DNA from: Laceyella sacchari
Lineage (GTDB): Bacteria; Bacillota; Bacilli; Thermoactinomycetales; Thermoactinomycetaceae
Assembly (NCBI RefSeq): GCF_004343255.1
Contig: NZ_SMDD01000001.1
Location: forward strand, 372,001 to 436,000
DNA length: 64,000 nucleotides
Reading direction: 5' to 3'
A program made the position numbers and the translations under genes. Below the pieces are notes generated by a model. It ran no database searches, was not told the DNA's origin, and worked only from the letters and a program-made list of their open reading frames with translations. Below are positions 46,559-55,885 of the stretch, one piece after another (the stretch's first letter is position 1; every line of letters begins with the position of its first letter).

Positions 46559-49500
46559 ATGGCCAACGAATTGAATGATAAGAAAAATCCTCTTAGTACC
46601 GTTAGCTACAAGGTGATTTATGATGCGATAAGCAAAAAAATATCAAAAATCGAAGTGATTGAGAAAAATGGAGATGTATTTTTTGCGAAAAACTTGAATT
46701 CCTTATGCAAAGATGTGCTTGATGAGTTGAAACCAAAATTGTCTAATCAATTTTTTGCAGAGATGAAGATGGATGAGACAGCGATATATAAAAACAAGGT
46801 AACGCTCAACTTTCAGGATAAAGAACAAGAACATAATGATTTGCAAAAATTAATCGATCAAATGAAAGAATTGCTGGAGGCAAATGGAATCTCTCCTAAA
46901 ACCAATCCGTTAAGTGAGATTCTTACACAAGAAAGGCCAAAGCAAGGCACAGGGTCTTTTTCGGTAAGATTGCAGAAGCAAGAAAAACAGGTTTCCTTTG
47001 GGAAATTGGAATATAATGCATTTGATTCGATCGGTCAAAAAAATATTCTTCGCCATGATAATGTAAAAATCAGTTATAAGGTTGATTCTTTAATGGAGTC
47101 AATCAAACAGTCATTGATTCGCTACATTGAATCAACCCCCCAAGTGGATGAATTTCATAAAGAGGACATCATTAACGAAATTCGTTCTGAAGGCATTTTA
47201 GCAGAGACAATTTATACATTTATAAAAGAAAATCGCTTTGCCGCCGTAAAGCGGGCTTCGGCTTTTTTATATTTGGATTATTTAATTAAGAACATGGATT
47301 CTGGATTTATGAAAAGACATAAAAAAGCAGTCAAGTGGTTAAAACGATATACAGAAAGATACGAACAACTTGAAGACCTTTGCACGCAGTTTTTAAAAGA
47401 GATAAGGTTTTCACCAGTAGATTTTTTGGGAGAAACACGTGATATTTTAAATACATTTCGTCATAAAGACGTATATAATTTTTTGCCTTTTGTTGGGATC
47501 CTTTCTCAAATCATGGTTGCAACACATGATGAGGATAAAAACATGGAACAATATGGGATCTCATTGAAGTTAAATGGAGAAGTGCAAAACGCTAAGGTTC
47601 TTGAAGGACAGGGAAAACAATCGTTTCTTTATCACATCGAGAAGATAAAGGCACTTGTTAAGCATGGTGGAAAAAAAGGTTATTTTCAAGATGAGAAAGA
47701 GATGGTAGATCGATTTTGGTATGGTTCTATACAGGTAGTTCTGCTCAAATACTTTTTGCTTCATCTTGAAGATGAAACATATGATCCCTCTTTAGTGTTG
47801 AAGGAAGATTTGGATTATATAGCTGGGTATAATGGTAGCCCTAAACAAGAAGAGGGATATAAGTGGTATTGTAAATTGGCAAAAACCTTGCTAAATAATC
47901 AAGAGGCTATCAAACAAATTCAGCAACAATTAGATGAAGTTCGGAAGATGCTTCGTTTGTGTTTAGATCCTAAATTGAATCAAATGCAAAAAAACATATC
48001 AATGCAAACGTATAAACGGCGTTTGACATTTCTAAAAAGTATTTTAGCACCAAAGTTATTTGATCCGAACCGAACCAGCTTGTTACAACATGAGTTGGAT
48101 ACCCACAATTACAAATATATCATTCTAACAAAAGATATCTTGGAAGATAGTTTGTTTAGCTTTGAGTACGAAATTGAGTTTAGTAATACTTTTTTATGCT
48201 CGACACAACATCAGGAAAAGGTTCAATTTAAATATGAAGTGGGGGAGCAAGACGAAACCTTAGCAGTCATGTTTTTGCCATACGATGCAACAACAAAAAG
48301 GATAGAAAAGCAAGTAGTTGATTTTACAAAACATTGCCCGGATTTAAGAAAAGTATGTATTCTATTTCCTATATATGATCATTGTGATTTCGAAACGCCA
48401 GTGGATCGGTTTGTCTTTTTATTTACTTATAAGCTTTTTGTCTATCTGTTTTTGATTGCATATACGAAACAGATAGAGGACAAGGGAAGAGATTTGTTTA
48501 TTGCTTTTTGGCATTTTCATGTAACAAAAGATAAAAGGAAAGAATATCTAAGTATGGATACGTATATCCGTCAATTTGCAAAAGAATTAGAGTTTTTATT
48601 TGGAATGAATCATAACACAGGGTCTCAAGGGTTTGATTTTGGATTTGAAACAAAACCATATAAAGTCGCTAATACCCTAAACTCAATGTATGCAAATGTC
48701 CCAAAGAAATTTATATTGGACGTTCCTATAGAAATTCCCAAAATCGCGATGATTGTTGTTACCTCTATGAAATCGGATGACCATAAGAAGAGTGATCAAT
48801 ACCGAGCAGGAATTTTCGGTGAGGTTTATACAGTAGACAGTGAAGGGAGAGAAAGCATTTTCAGTCGCTTTGGTACGTTCTTTGATCATGACAATGAGAC
48901 GACGATCTATCGGCAATCGGATGTATTGGTTAGTGTGGTGCAAACGTTGTATAACGAGGGATATAAACATATCTTATATGTCGCAAAAACTCCATATACC
49001 ACGAAATTTCTAGACAAAAAAGATGACAAAAAAGAGTTATATTTCATGAATCAGGAATTGATTGAATCATTGTATGTTGCAAAAGATATGGCAATATATC
49101 CGATGCATTTTACTCTCACGCGTGCGTACGAAGCGCGTTTGGATGGAAAAAGTAGAAAGGTCGCCCTTTTTGTGGATGACACCAGCCATATTCAAAGGAA
49201 CCTTTATGAAGACCACGAAGGAATTGTCCCTATTTTGCAACTTTATAGTGGTAACGGATTAAAAGGAAACGAGCAACGTCATGTGTACAATAGTCTCATT
49301 ACCTACCAGACGTTGAATCGTTTATACAGTGATGATTTGCTTAACAACAAAATTCAATTAGCTCTCATCGATCCGGAGGGTATTAAACCAAACCTTATTC
49401 GTGCCTTATTGCTTTTTCATACTAGCAGGTTTGAGTCGAATTATAATATTACGATTAAAGTGAACCCATACAGCCGACTGTTGGGGGATGATGGGGTAGC

Positions 49501-49597
49501 AAAAAAATCCCTGATAGATATAACTTGGAATGGGAAATTTTTTAAGATGAACATGATTGCCTACTTTGCATATCTTCATACAAAGGTATTTGCTTGA
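46559..49597 (+). CDS. Giant protein of unknown family, possible PIWI-like C-terminal fold
   Basis: A 1,012-residue soluble protein I cannot assign. The first 450 residues are charged and mostly helical; the middle has strand-rich segments (TFLCSTQHQEKVQFKYEV). The last 285 residues, from IAMIVVTSM near residue 729, follow a strand-strand-strand-helix-strand-helix-strand order (AGIFGEVY, SIFSRFGTFF, HILYVAKTP, MAIYPMHFTLTRAYEAR) that resembles a PIWI/RNase H fold with weak catalytic conservation. This is pattern reading only. Length and pairing with a helicase-like gene recall PIWI-RE systems. The ATG lies eight bases after GGGGGG. Codon use is very AT-rich, pointing to transfer. First gene of a two-gene operon divergent from gajA. 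Confidence 0.75.
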   Translation: MANELNDKKNPLSTVSYKVIYDAISKKISKIEVIEKNGDVFFAKNLNSLCKDVLDELKPKLSNQFFAEMKMDETAIYKNKVTLNFQDKEQEHNDLQKLIDQMKELLEANGISPKTNPLSEILTQERPKQGTGSFSVRLQKQEKQVSFGKLEYNAFDSIGQKNILRHDNVKISYKVDSLMESIKQSLIRYIESTPQVDEFHKEDIINEIRSEGILAETIYTFIKENRFAAVKRASAFLYLDYLIKNMDSGFMKRHKKAVKWLKRYTERYEQLEDLCTQFLKEIRFSPVDFLGETRDILNTFRHKDVYNFLPFVGILSQIMVATHDEDKNMEQYGISLKLNGEVQNAKVLEGQGKQSFLYHIEKIKALVKHGGKKGYFQDEKEMVDRFWYGSIQVVLLKYFLLHLEDETYDPSLVLKEDLDYIAGYNGSPKQEEGYKWYCKLAKTLLNNQEAIKQIQQQLDEVRKMLRLCLDPKLNQMQKNISMQTYKRRLTFLKSILAPKLFDPNRTSLLQHELDTHNYKYIILTKDILEDSLFSFEYEIEFSNTFLCSTQHQEKVQFKYEVGEQDETLAVMFLPYDATTKRIEKQVVDFTKHCPDLRKVCILFPIYDHCDFETPVDRFVFLFTYKLFVYLFLIAYTKQIEDKGRDLFIAFWHFHVTKDKRKEYLSMDTYIRQFAKELEFLFGMNHNTGSQGFDFGFETKPYKVANTLNSMYANVPKKFILDVPIEIPKIAMIVVTSMKSDDHKKSDQYRAGIFGEVYTVDSEGRESIFSRFGTFFDHDNETTIYRQSDVLVSVVQTLYNEGYKHILYVAKTPYTTKFLDKKDDKKELYFMNQELIESLYVAKDMAIYPMHFTLTRAYEARLDGKSRKVALFVDDTSHIQRNLYEDHEGIVPILQLYSGNGLKGNEQRHVYNSLITYQTLNRLYSDDLLNNKIQLALIDPEGIKPNLIRALLLFHTSRFESNYNITIKVNPYSRLLGDDGVAKKSLIDITWNGKFFKMNMIAYFAYLHTKVFA

Positions 49598-49637
49598 AAG
49601 GAGGTAGCAGGGCGTTAAAACACGCCTAAAAAAGATG
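49597..49637 (+). promoter_or_regulatory. Ribosome binding site bridged by a hairpin to the helicase-like gene start
   Basis: AAAGGAGGT (49597-49605) overlaps the upstream stop codon but lies 29 bases from the ATG at 49635. Between them GGCGT (49611-49615) can pair with ACGCC (49622-49626), extended by a G-T pair. Folding this hairpin would shorten the effective spacing to a normal distance. No in-frame start codon lies closer to the site. Confidence 0.55.
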
Positions 49638-52600
49638 AAAGCAACTTATAGGTACGATTATGGCTTCGTGTATGAGTATGGATATAACATCGGTCTTTTT
49701 TCGGCATTAGTCCAATTACAATCCAGCAAGAAGTTGAAGATGAATTCTGGTTTACAGCAACGTTTGACTGATTGGTTGGCAAGTCCAGAGCGGCGCTTTT
49801 CGCGTTTTATCGATGAGTTTTTAAAAAAGAATGGCATGACAGATGAAGCGGTTTTTGAGGAAATACGAAAAAATATCGAAAATATTTTTTTCTTCGGCTT
49901 TTTGCAAGGTCAGCATACAATGAGGCATTATATTCAATCGCTACCTCTTAATAAACTGCTTAAAACGGAAGTGGTTTATTTTCAGATGAATGTCTTGGAT
50001 CCTTTAAATCGAAGTGTTCATATAGAAGAAGTGAAGCAAGCGGTGATACACGATATTAAACAAGCTTTTGGCTATGAGATGGAAGCGGGGGAGATCGGGT
50101 ACTATCAGAAAAAGGGACACTTCCTGAGAGCAGATAGCCTTGTTTTATTGAGACAGGGAAAACGGTTTTATTTGCTGATCATTGATACTAGCTTGAACCT
50201 CCATCGTTTGGAAGGGATTTTTACCCCTCAAAGCCTTTTAAAGAGCTTACAACAAATACGAAGTGACATGGGCAGGAAAACAAAATTTAGCCACATGTCA
50301 GTAAATACATCAGGCATTGGAAACATTCGTCTTGATTCTTTACTGCTGAAATACGCCAGTATCGCCAAGGATAAAACGTTGGGAAAAATCGTACAAGCAG
50401 GTTCTTATGCCTATTCATTTTTACGGTTTATGACAGAAGCAGTAAAGAAAACAGAGGGAAAATGTGATGTTTCTATTATGGGGATGGTCGATTATGCCTA
50501 CTCTATCATAAACCTTACTCTATCATTGAACCATTGGATTCATTCGAAAGAGGGAGTCTTATTAAAACGATGCAATGAAGAATATGTAGCTGGTCATTGC
50601 GCATGGTCTGATTCGGATAGGAAAACGATCCCTCGAGCCGCTAAAGAAATATTGCTTAATAACACAATCTGTCATACAAATATGGATCGCGAAGCATTGT
50701 CTGCGTTTGTAAAGGAAGGGAAGGGGTATTTTGTTATCACTGACCGAATTAAAGGCTTTCAGAATACGGCTGGTAAATATGGGGAGGGAAAAACATTTAG
50801 GGATGATCACTCCTCGTATGTTAAGAAGGGATTGTATGGTAATCAGCATATCCTTTTCTTGACAGGCAATCCCGGTATCGGAAAAACATCAGTGATTGTA
50901 GACGAGCTGAAAAAGCATGAGCGATTTCTGTTTTTGTATACAAGCTGTAGAAGAACAGTAAATGATGATATATTGCTAAAGTTTTCAGAAGGAAATCGTT
51001 TATTTGCTGACGATCTTGTAGCATTGAATACTAGTTCAACGGATGAGCAAGTAATCAATGGTGTACCTGTGAATGTTGTGAATGTTTTTATCAATTCGAT
51101 GGACCGATTACAAACAAGCCCTAAATTAACATATCTTCAGAAAAACAGAATTCGCCATTATGGAAATGAGGTAATCAACTTTCGAGAAACCGGAGATAAC
51201 GAATTTGCAGAAGATATTCGATTAAAAACGGGTGGCGTGCTGAAGCGGTTGTGTGAAGGAATCCAAGAGCAAATGAAAAACCCCAATATAAGGAAGATCG
51301 TTGGGACGTTTACCATTCAAGCGTTAAAAAGTACAAAAGACGGAACCACTATGCATCACATACAAAAGCTGTTTCCATTTGTACATTACTCTGAAGAGAT
51401 GGGGGTTCGGCTTGATCCTGAAGCTTTTGATCAATTTGTGGAAAGGTATCCAGTTTGTTGGATCATGATAGATGAAATTACTGGAACGGATGAAGGGGCA
51501 GAACTTTATAAATTGTTGAAAATATGGTTATTTGATCATATTTATTTAAGACTAGATCCGGAAAGACAAGCAAAGTGGAATTTGAAGCTGATTGTAGCGG
51601 ATGCCTCTATTACGAATGAGACAATTATGCAGCAATGTCTAGCTTCAGCAGTTCGATTTGATCATCCCAAAATATATATCACAAGTGGAGAGGAACAAAG
51701 TCTACCCATTCAAGCTAAGGAAGTTGAAGTACACGGAACAGCGCCCCTTAATGGTTGGTTTGTGAATACCAATTCCTATCCAGCAAAAGAATTACATCTT
51801 ATGTATCACATTTGTGTTCAGGGGATATCAGAGGAAGAGTATTTTTCTGGAAGGCGACCTGGGAGGGATCGGTTGGACCGAGAAAGGAGTCTATCGGAAG
51901 AGCAAGATAAAGTGATTTTACAGCGCGTTTTTGAATATTTGTCTGCCAACCAAGAAGAACAAGTGATTGTTTATGTGCAAAACATTAACCGGATTGAAAA
52001 GTTGAAAAGCGAATTTAAACAACGATATCGTGATGTTTTTGGAGAAGAAGCGGTAGAGTACAAACACTATATGGCGATTACGTCGCAATTGACAATAAGA
52101 GGGAGGGCACAAGCGCTTGAGGCAACCAATCATGTACGATGTGTGTTTATGACTAGCTCGGCGTCTCGGGGTATTTCGTTTAAAAGAGCAACCAAAATTT
52201 TTGTTGTGTTACAATCGTTTAGTATCGAGAGAGAACTGATGGAACAGGTTCAACTCTATTATCGGATGAGAGGCGATACAGACTGGGATATAGAAAAAGA
52301 TAAAAGCATCGAGTTTTTTATTGTGGATTCATATGTTCATAAGGACACTGATGAAGAATGGCACAAGAATAAAACTTTGATCCATTTATTATCGTTTCTG
52401 ACATTAGTGCGCTCTTGCTTGGTGAGCCGAATTTTTGGAAAGGCCGAAATTGGAACGCGCTCCTATAGTGTTGTACCACTTGGAGGCAGAGGGATTTCGC
52501 CAGTAAAATCTAATCTGATACAGGATGTAGCAGACAGCATAAAACTCCTTGCAAAAGAACTAACAGGTAAAGAACGTTTTAAATTGATTCAGGAATTCAA

Positions 52601-53288
52601 ACAAGAATTTCATTCTGTATTTGGTAGCATGACTGTACACACGAATGAACAAATTTTTCGACCAGGATATAACGAGAAAAATATCTTCTCACAGTTTTTG
52701 AAACGCGCTCGTCAAAACTTGTCCCAGTTGATAGAATTTCAGCCATTTCATTCTTTTCTTTTTTTAAACGGGATGCTTATATTTCGTATGAATGATTTTA
52801 TTAGTGAACGGTTTACATTTTTTGTGAATAAGAGAGAGCATAGTGAGCGCCTCATGAAAATAATTGAATGGGCTATGAAAGAAGATATTACGGATGATCT
52901 ACGAAAAAAGCTTGTTCGTACCATTGAATTATTGAAGTATGAGCGTGAAATGCAAGGAAGACTTCCGAATGCCTATGTGGAATGCTCTCGTGATGAAAAA
53001 CGATATGTGGCATTTCCTGTGCTAGCTTTTACGATGTTTGAATCTTTGAAGGATTATAAGCCATATGATGGTGAAGAGACATTTTTAGAAGCCCTTTATG
53101 GTTTGATACGTACATTTACAGATGTTACATCAGTGACCCCCATCTCAGGGGATTATCAAAATATTCCTTTTATTACATTTAAAAGTGATACTTTAGAAGA
53201 AATGTTTGAAAGCCGTTTTCAACAGAATTACCTTTTAACATCGACGGAGACAAATATTTTGAATTTACTTCTACTTGAAGAAATATAG
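49635..53288 (+). CDS. Giant helicase-like ATPase of unknown family
   Basis: A 1,217-residue protein. The N-terminal 400 residues are unrecognised; around HFLRADSLVLLRQGKRFYLLIIDTS they show a strand pair that could be a degenerate restriction-endonuclease-like core. Helicase motifs follow: Walker A GNPGIGKT (411-418), motif Ia-like IVGTFTIQAL, Walker B IMIDEIT (610-616), a second RecA domain with VIVYVQNINRIEKL, motif V-like SSASRGIS (841-848) and motif VI-like EQVQLYYRMRGD (870-881), arranged as in superfamily 2 and closest in style to DinG/XPD. The remaining 330 residues are unrecognised. It follows the 1,012-residue gene by 37 bases in one operon. Confidence 0.75.
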   Translation: MKATYRYDYGFVYEYGYNIGLFSALVQLQSSKKLKMNSGLQQRLTDWLASPERRFSRFIDEFLKKNGMTDEAVFEEIRKNIENIFFFGFLQGQHTMRHYIQSLPLNKLLKTEVVYFQMNVLDPLNRSVHIEEVKQAVIHDIKQAFGYEMEAGEIGYYQKKGHFLRADSLVLLRQGKRFYLLIIDTSLNLHRLEGIFTPQSLLKSLQQIRSDMGRKTKFSHMSVNTSGIGNIRLDSLLLKYASIAKDKTLGKIVQAGSYAYSFLRFMTEAVKKTEGKCDVSIMGMVDYAYSIINLTLSLNHWIHSKEGVLLKRCNEEYVAGHCAWSDSDRKTIPRAAKEILLNNTICHTNMDREALSAFVKEGKGYFVITDRIKGFQNTAGKYGEGKTFRDDHSSYVKKGLYGNQHILFLTGNPGIGKTSVIVDELKKHERFLFLYTSCRRTVNDDILLKFSEGNRLFADDLVALNTSSTDEQVINGVPVNVVNVFINSMDRLQTSPKLTYLQKNRIRHYGNEVINFRETGDNEFAEDIRLKTGGVLKRLCEGIQEQMKNPNIRKIVGTFTIQALKSTKDGTTMHHIQKLFPFVHYSEEMGVRLDPEAFDQFVERYPVCWIMIDEITGTDEGAELYKLLKIWLFDHIYLRLDPERQAKWNLKLIVADASITNETIMQQCLASAVRFDHPKIYITSGEEQSLPIQAKEVEVHGTAPLNGWFVNTNSYPAKELHLMYHICVQGISEEEYFSGRRPGRDRLDRERSLSEEQDKVILQRVFEYLSANQEEQVIVYVQNINRIEKLKSEFKQRYRDVFGEEAVEYKHYMAITSQLTIRGRAQALEATNHVRCVFMTSSASRGISFKRATKIFVVLQSFSIERELMEQVQLYYRMRGDTDWDIEKDKSIEFFIVDSYVHKDTDEEWHKNKTLIHLLSFLTLVRSCLVSRIFGKAEIGTRSYSVVPLGGRGISPVKSNLIQDVADSIKLLAKELTGKERFKLIQEFKQEFHSVFGSMTVHTNEQIFRPGYNEKNIFSQFLKRARQNLSQLIEFQPFHSFLFLNGMLIFRMNDFISERFTFFVNKREHSERLMKIIEWAMKEDITDDLRKKLVRTIELLKYEREMQGRLPNAYVECSRDEKRYVAFPVLAFTMFESLKDYKPYDGEETFLEALYGLIRTFTDVTSVTPISGDYQNIPFITFKSDTLEEMFESRFQQNYLLTSTETNILNLLLLEEI

Positions 53289-53391
53289 ATTATTTCATTC
53301 GTTAGAATGACGGATTTCAATAAAAACATCAACGGGACAGTGAGAGGCAAAGTAAATACACCCGTTCAACGTTGCTTGCGGAAAAATCGTT

Positions 53392-53419
53392 TTGAAACGG
53401 TTTGGAATTAACGTATAAT
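53392..53419 (+). promoter_or_regulatory. Promoter of the structured RNA
   Basis: TTGAAA (53392-53397), a 16-base spacer and a perfect TATAAT (53414-53419) point to transcription starting near 53426, about 23 bases before the RNA stem. The 100 bases before it, after the helicase-like gene, show no gene. Confidence 0.6.
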
Positions 53420-53425
53420 AAAATT

Positions 53426-53557
53426 ACTGAGTGCATATACTGGAGCGTCGGCGCCACCATCTCCCGAAACCATGACTTTTCGGTCGTGCGGAAATCGATG
53501 TGCGGGTCCAACCGCCTGGCACAGGATAGGGAATGGGGCGCCGTTATTTTATCTTTT
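53426..53557 (+). ncRNA. Candidate structured RNA associated with DUF3800
   Basis: A closing stem pairs CGGCGCC and CCAT (53449-53460) with ATGG and GGCGCCG (53533-53543), with one bulge. Inside it a CCC/GGG stem, a hairpin CCGAAA/TTTCGG (53464-53469 with 53478-53483) and a GCGG/CCGC hairpin (53502-53505 with 53512-53515) give a compact multibranched fold. A U-rich tail (TTATTTTATCTTTT) follows. It faces the end of a DUF3800 gene six bases away. Many DUF3800 genes are known to lie beside dedicated candidate RNA motifs (the DUF3800 RNA series), which supports the call; which motif this is, if any, is not known. The promoter and tail favour the plus strand. Confidence 0.65.
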
Positions 53558-54310
53558 GAAGCAAAAGAGGTTAAATCCTTTATGTTCATTGCGGGCATGG
53601 CAGTCTTTGAGCGAGAAGCCGAGCTGCGCCTCGAGATGGTTGACCACGGCCCGTTTGGGATTGCGCGAACGGTTGGCGACGGCTTTTTCGTAGTGTCCGT
53701 TGCGGACATAGGCGATTGCCCCGGCCAGGACATCAGCCATTTGCAAAGGCGTTTGGGTGCCGTCCCGCGATTCGACGCGGCGTACCACAATCAAGGGATA
53801 GGCAATGGTTTGCTTTTCCTTGGCCCCTGAGGTCTGCTGAATAAGCTTGATATAGTCGGCTGCCATTTTGCGGTTCAGATAATATTCCAAATCCTGCAAC
53901 CTTCCGGGTACGGAATTGCTTTTGCGATCCAAAAAGATGTCATAATGATGTTCAGGAGCCAACCATTTATAGATCAACCAAAAAAACATTTTGTAAAAAT
54001 GCGCTTCTTTGTTGTCGCCGGTTTTTACGTTTTTTTTGTCCGTCATATCTACAATGAGGGCTCGAAACTTTAAGTTCCCTTGCCTCATGTGCTTGATAAA
54101 CAAATCGATGAAAGCAATATATGCATCTCGATGGGTTTTTTTCATTTCATTCCAGTGAAACTCGCGTTCAAATCCGAGTTGCCGCCGCAAGCCAGCAACT
54201 TCTGCCTCTAATGCTTCGTAAGTGTCCGCACGCTGCCAGATTGTGCCCAACACCATGTATTTGTGAGCATTTTGACTGCTTTCATCTCCCCAAATCACGA
54301 TTAGACTCAA
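53549..54310 (-). CDS. DUF3800-domain protein
   Basis: A 253-residue DUF3800 protein with a predicted RNase H-like fold. Likely acidic active-site residues appear in IWGDESSQ near the start, in IVDMTDKKN, in IFLDRKS, and in LQMADVLAGAIAY near the end. Members are common in mobile and defence regions but have no established activity. The start is a TTG at 54310, eight bases after ACGGAG; further upstream the frame runs through a promoter-like AT-rich stretch with two TATAAT boxes, so a longer start is unlikely. It converges on the structured RNA. Confidence 0.88.
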   Translation of the reverse strand: MSLIVIWGDESSQNAHKYMVLGTIWQRADTYEALEAEVAGLRRQLGFEREFHWNEMKKTHRDAYIAFIDLFIKHMRQGNLKFRALIVDMTDKKNVKTGDNKEAHFYKMFFWLIYKWLAPEHHYDIFLDRKSNSVPGRLQDLEYYLNRKMAADYIKLIQQTSGAKEKQTIAYPLIVVRRVESRDGTQTPLQMADVLAGAIAYVRNGHYEKAVANRSRNPKRAVVNHLEAQLGFSLKDCHARNEHKGFNLFCFKR

Positions 54311-54479
54311 AGTGATCGGCTCCGTTTCACAGATTATATACTGATTATATATTCTTTTAATTTTTATTTGAATAATCAATCTTTATCCTTGCCGAAAATG
54401 CTGGTTATGTGCAAAAAAGGTGCCCCGCCCCAGTTGCTTGATGCGAGAGATATTTCCTCGCTCCAACCGGTTGCGGGGT

Positions 54480-55199
54480 TTATTGATGGTTGCCGGAGTC
54501 CAACTGCACGAATGGCCACACATGGGCAGTTACGCCGTGAGCATAATGGCATAGGGGGTTTTCGTCTAAGATGGGAAGCTGGATGGAGGCTGGAAAAGTA
54601 TTGGCCTGAATAACCCCCTCTGCTTGCTGCAAAGGCCAAGGGGCATGCCGAATATCCCCACGGTGGAGGGCTCCACGGATGAGTAGGTATTGCGAGAAAC
54701 GTGCAGTCAGCCAATTGGCCAGTGATCCGGGTTGGATGGCAGCGGGTGTGGGGGATGGGTGCATCTGCGCCTCAAATCGGGCCGCGGGTGTGAACAGCTT
54801 TGGCCGTTCACAGACAAGGGAAGTACGTTGGTCGCGCGCGGTGAATTGCAAGCGAGCCGGAAGGTAGGGCAGGTGCCACATCAGCCGGGCGGCCAGAGCG
54901 TGCAACCAACTGCTGACATCGCAACTCAAAAAGAAGACGCCAGGTTCTGCGTCATATGTCACATACGTGCGTAAATTAAGTTGCATATACGAAGAGAGCC
55001 CTGGTATGGGAGGGAGAAACCGCAACCGCTCCTGTTGTACCCGAAAGGCCACGATGCTGATCCAAGCGGAGCCATCATGGCAATCCAATGAAAGCGGAGC
55101 AGGGATGTGCGGTTGCAGGGAGGCGGCGGGGACAGGCCAATGAAAGAAGCAGACATCAGCTAACGTCTGCGCAATGAGCCAAGGTTGGGGATGGTTCAT
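54480..55199 (-). CDS. YqjF-family (DUF2071) protein
   Basis: A 239-residue protein of the YqjF/DUF2071 family, related to the acetoacetate-decarboxylase-like fold. Typical features are FFHWPVPAASLQPHIPAPL, the WISIVAFRV strand, LNLRTYVTY with PGVFFLSCDVSS, and the later FSQYLLIRG. Its function is unknown in Bacilli. The ATG at 55199 lies about ten bases after AAGGAG. It is codirectional with the YczE gene, 68 bases apart. Confidence 0.87.
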   Translation of the reverse strand: MNHPQPWLIAQTLADVCFFHWPVPAASLQPHIPAPLSLDCHDGSAWISIVAFRVQQERLRFLPPIPGLSSYMQLNLRTYVTYDAEPGVFFLSCDVSSWLHALAARLMWHLPYLPARLQFTARDQRTSLVCERPKLFTPAARFEAQMHPSPTPAAIQPGSLANWLTARFSQYLLIRGALHRGDIRHAPWPLQQAEGVIQANTFPASIQLPILDENPLCHYAHGVTAHVWPFVQLDSGNHQ

Positions 55200-55267
55200 T
55201 ATTGTCAATCTCCTTCTTCATAGGCGGATATTCGTAGTATGGAGAAGGAGCGAGGTTCCCATGCGCG

Positions 55268-55885
55268 TTAGGAACGGGTGGTTGGGGAGTCGGTGAAGAG
55301 AAGCCGTTCGATCTTGGGGATGAAAAATTGGATGAAGGGTCCGCACAAAAAGGTGTAAATAAAGGTTCCTAAGCCGAGTGGACCATGCAACATCAAGGCG
55401 AACAACAAGGCACTGCCGTCGATCACCGTTTTGGAGGCGGTGAGGCTCATCGCATATCGTTCAGTCAGGATGTACATCAACTGGTCAGCGGGGGTCAAGG
55501 CGTATTTGCTTTGCACATAGATGGATATGCCGATGGTTGCGAGCAAAAAACCTCCCCAAAAAGTGAGCACTTGGCAGAAAAATTGGACGGGATGAAAATC
55601 GATTATGCCCAACCAAAAGTCAATGCAAAAACCCAAAACAAAAATAGTTAGCAAGGACAGTGGATTGGGAGGTTTTTTGGACAGAAATCCGTTTAGCAAC
55701 GTAATCAGTATCCCGCAGGTGATGAGCCAGGACCCGACGGTGAAGCCGATCCATTCCGACATTGCTACAAAGAACCCATTCCACGCGTCAGCACCCAATT
55801 CAGAGCGCAGGATCAAGGAAATGCCGAGCGATTTGATAATTAAGCCGCAGATATATGAGAGGCTTCTCGTCATTGTTTTACCCAT
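55268..55885 (-). CDS. YczE-family membrane protein
   Basis: A 205-residue protein with about five hydrophobic helices matching the YczE/YitT-like family (GLIIKSLGISLILRSELGADAWN and later YALTPADQLMYILTE). B. subtilis YczE is needed for surfactin production in some strains, but no synthetase genes lie here and that role should not be transferred. The ATG follows AAGGTTGG. Upstream (55,886-56,130) is a 245-base gap without a gene. Confidence 0.82.
   Translation of the reverse strand: MGKTMTRSLSYICGLIIKSLGISLILRSELGADAWNGFFVAMSEWIGFTVGSWLITCGILITLLNGFLSKKPPNPLSLLTIFVLGFCIDFWLGIIDFHPVQFFCQVLTFWGGFLLATIGISIYVQSKYALTPADQLMYILTERYAMSLTASKTVIDGSALLFALMLHGPLGLGTFIYTFLCGPFIQFFIPKIERLLFTDSPTTRS

Noticed and set aside
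46559-49597. Calling the 1,012-residue protein a prokaryotic Argonaute
   Set aside because: The catalytic DEDX tetrad cannot be seen and no PAZ or MID motif is evident; only a weak fold-level resemblance is reported.
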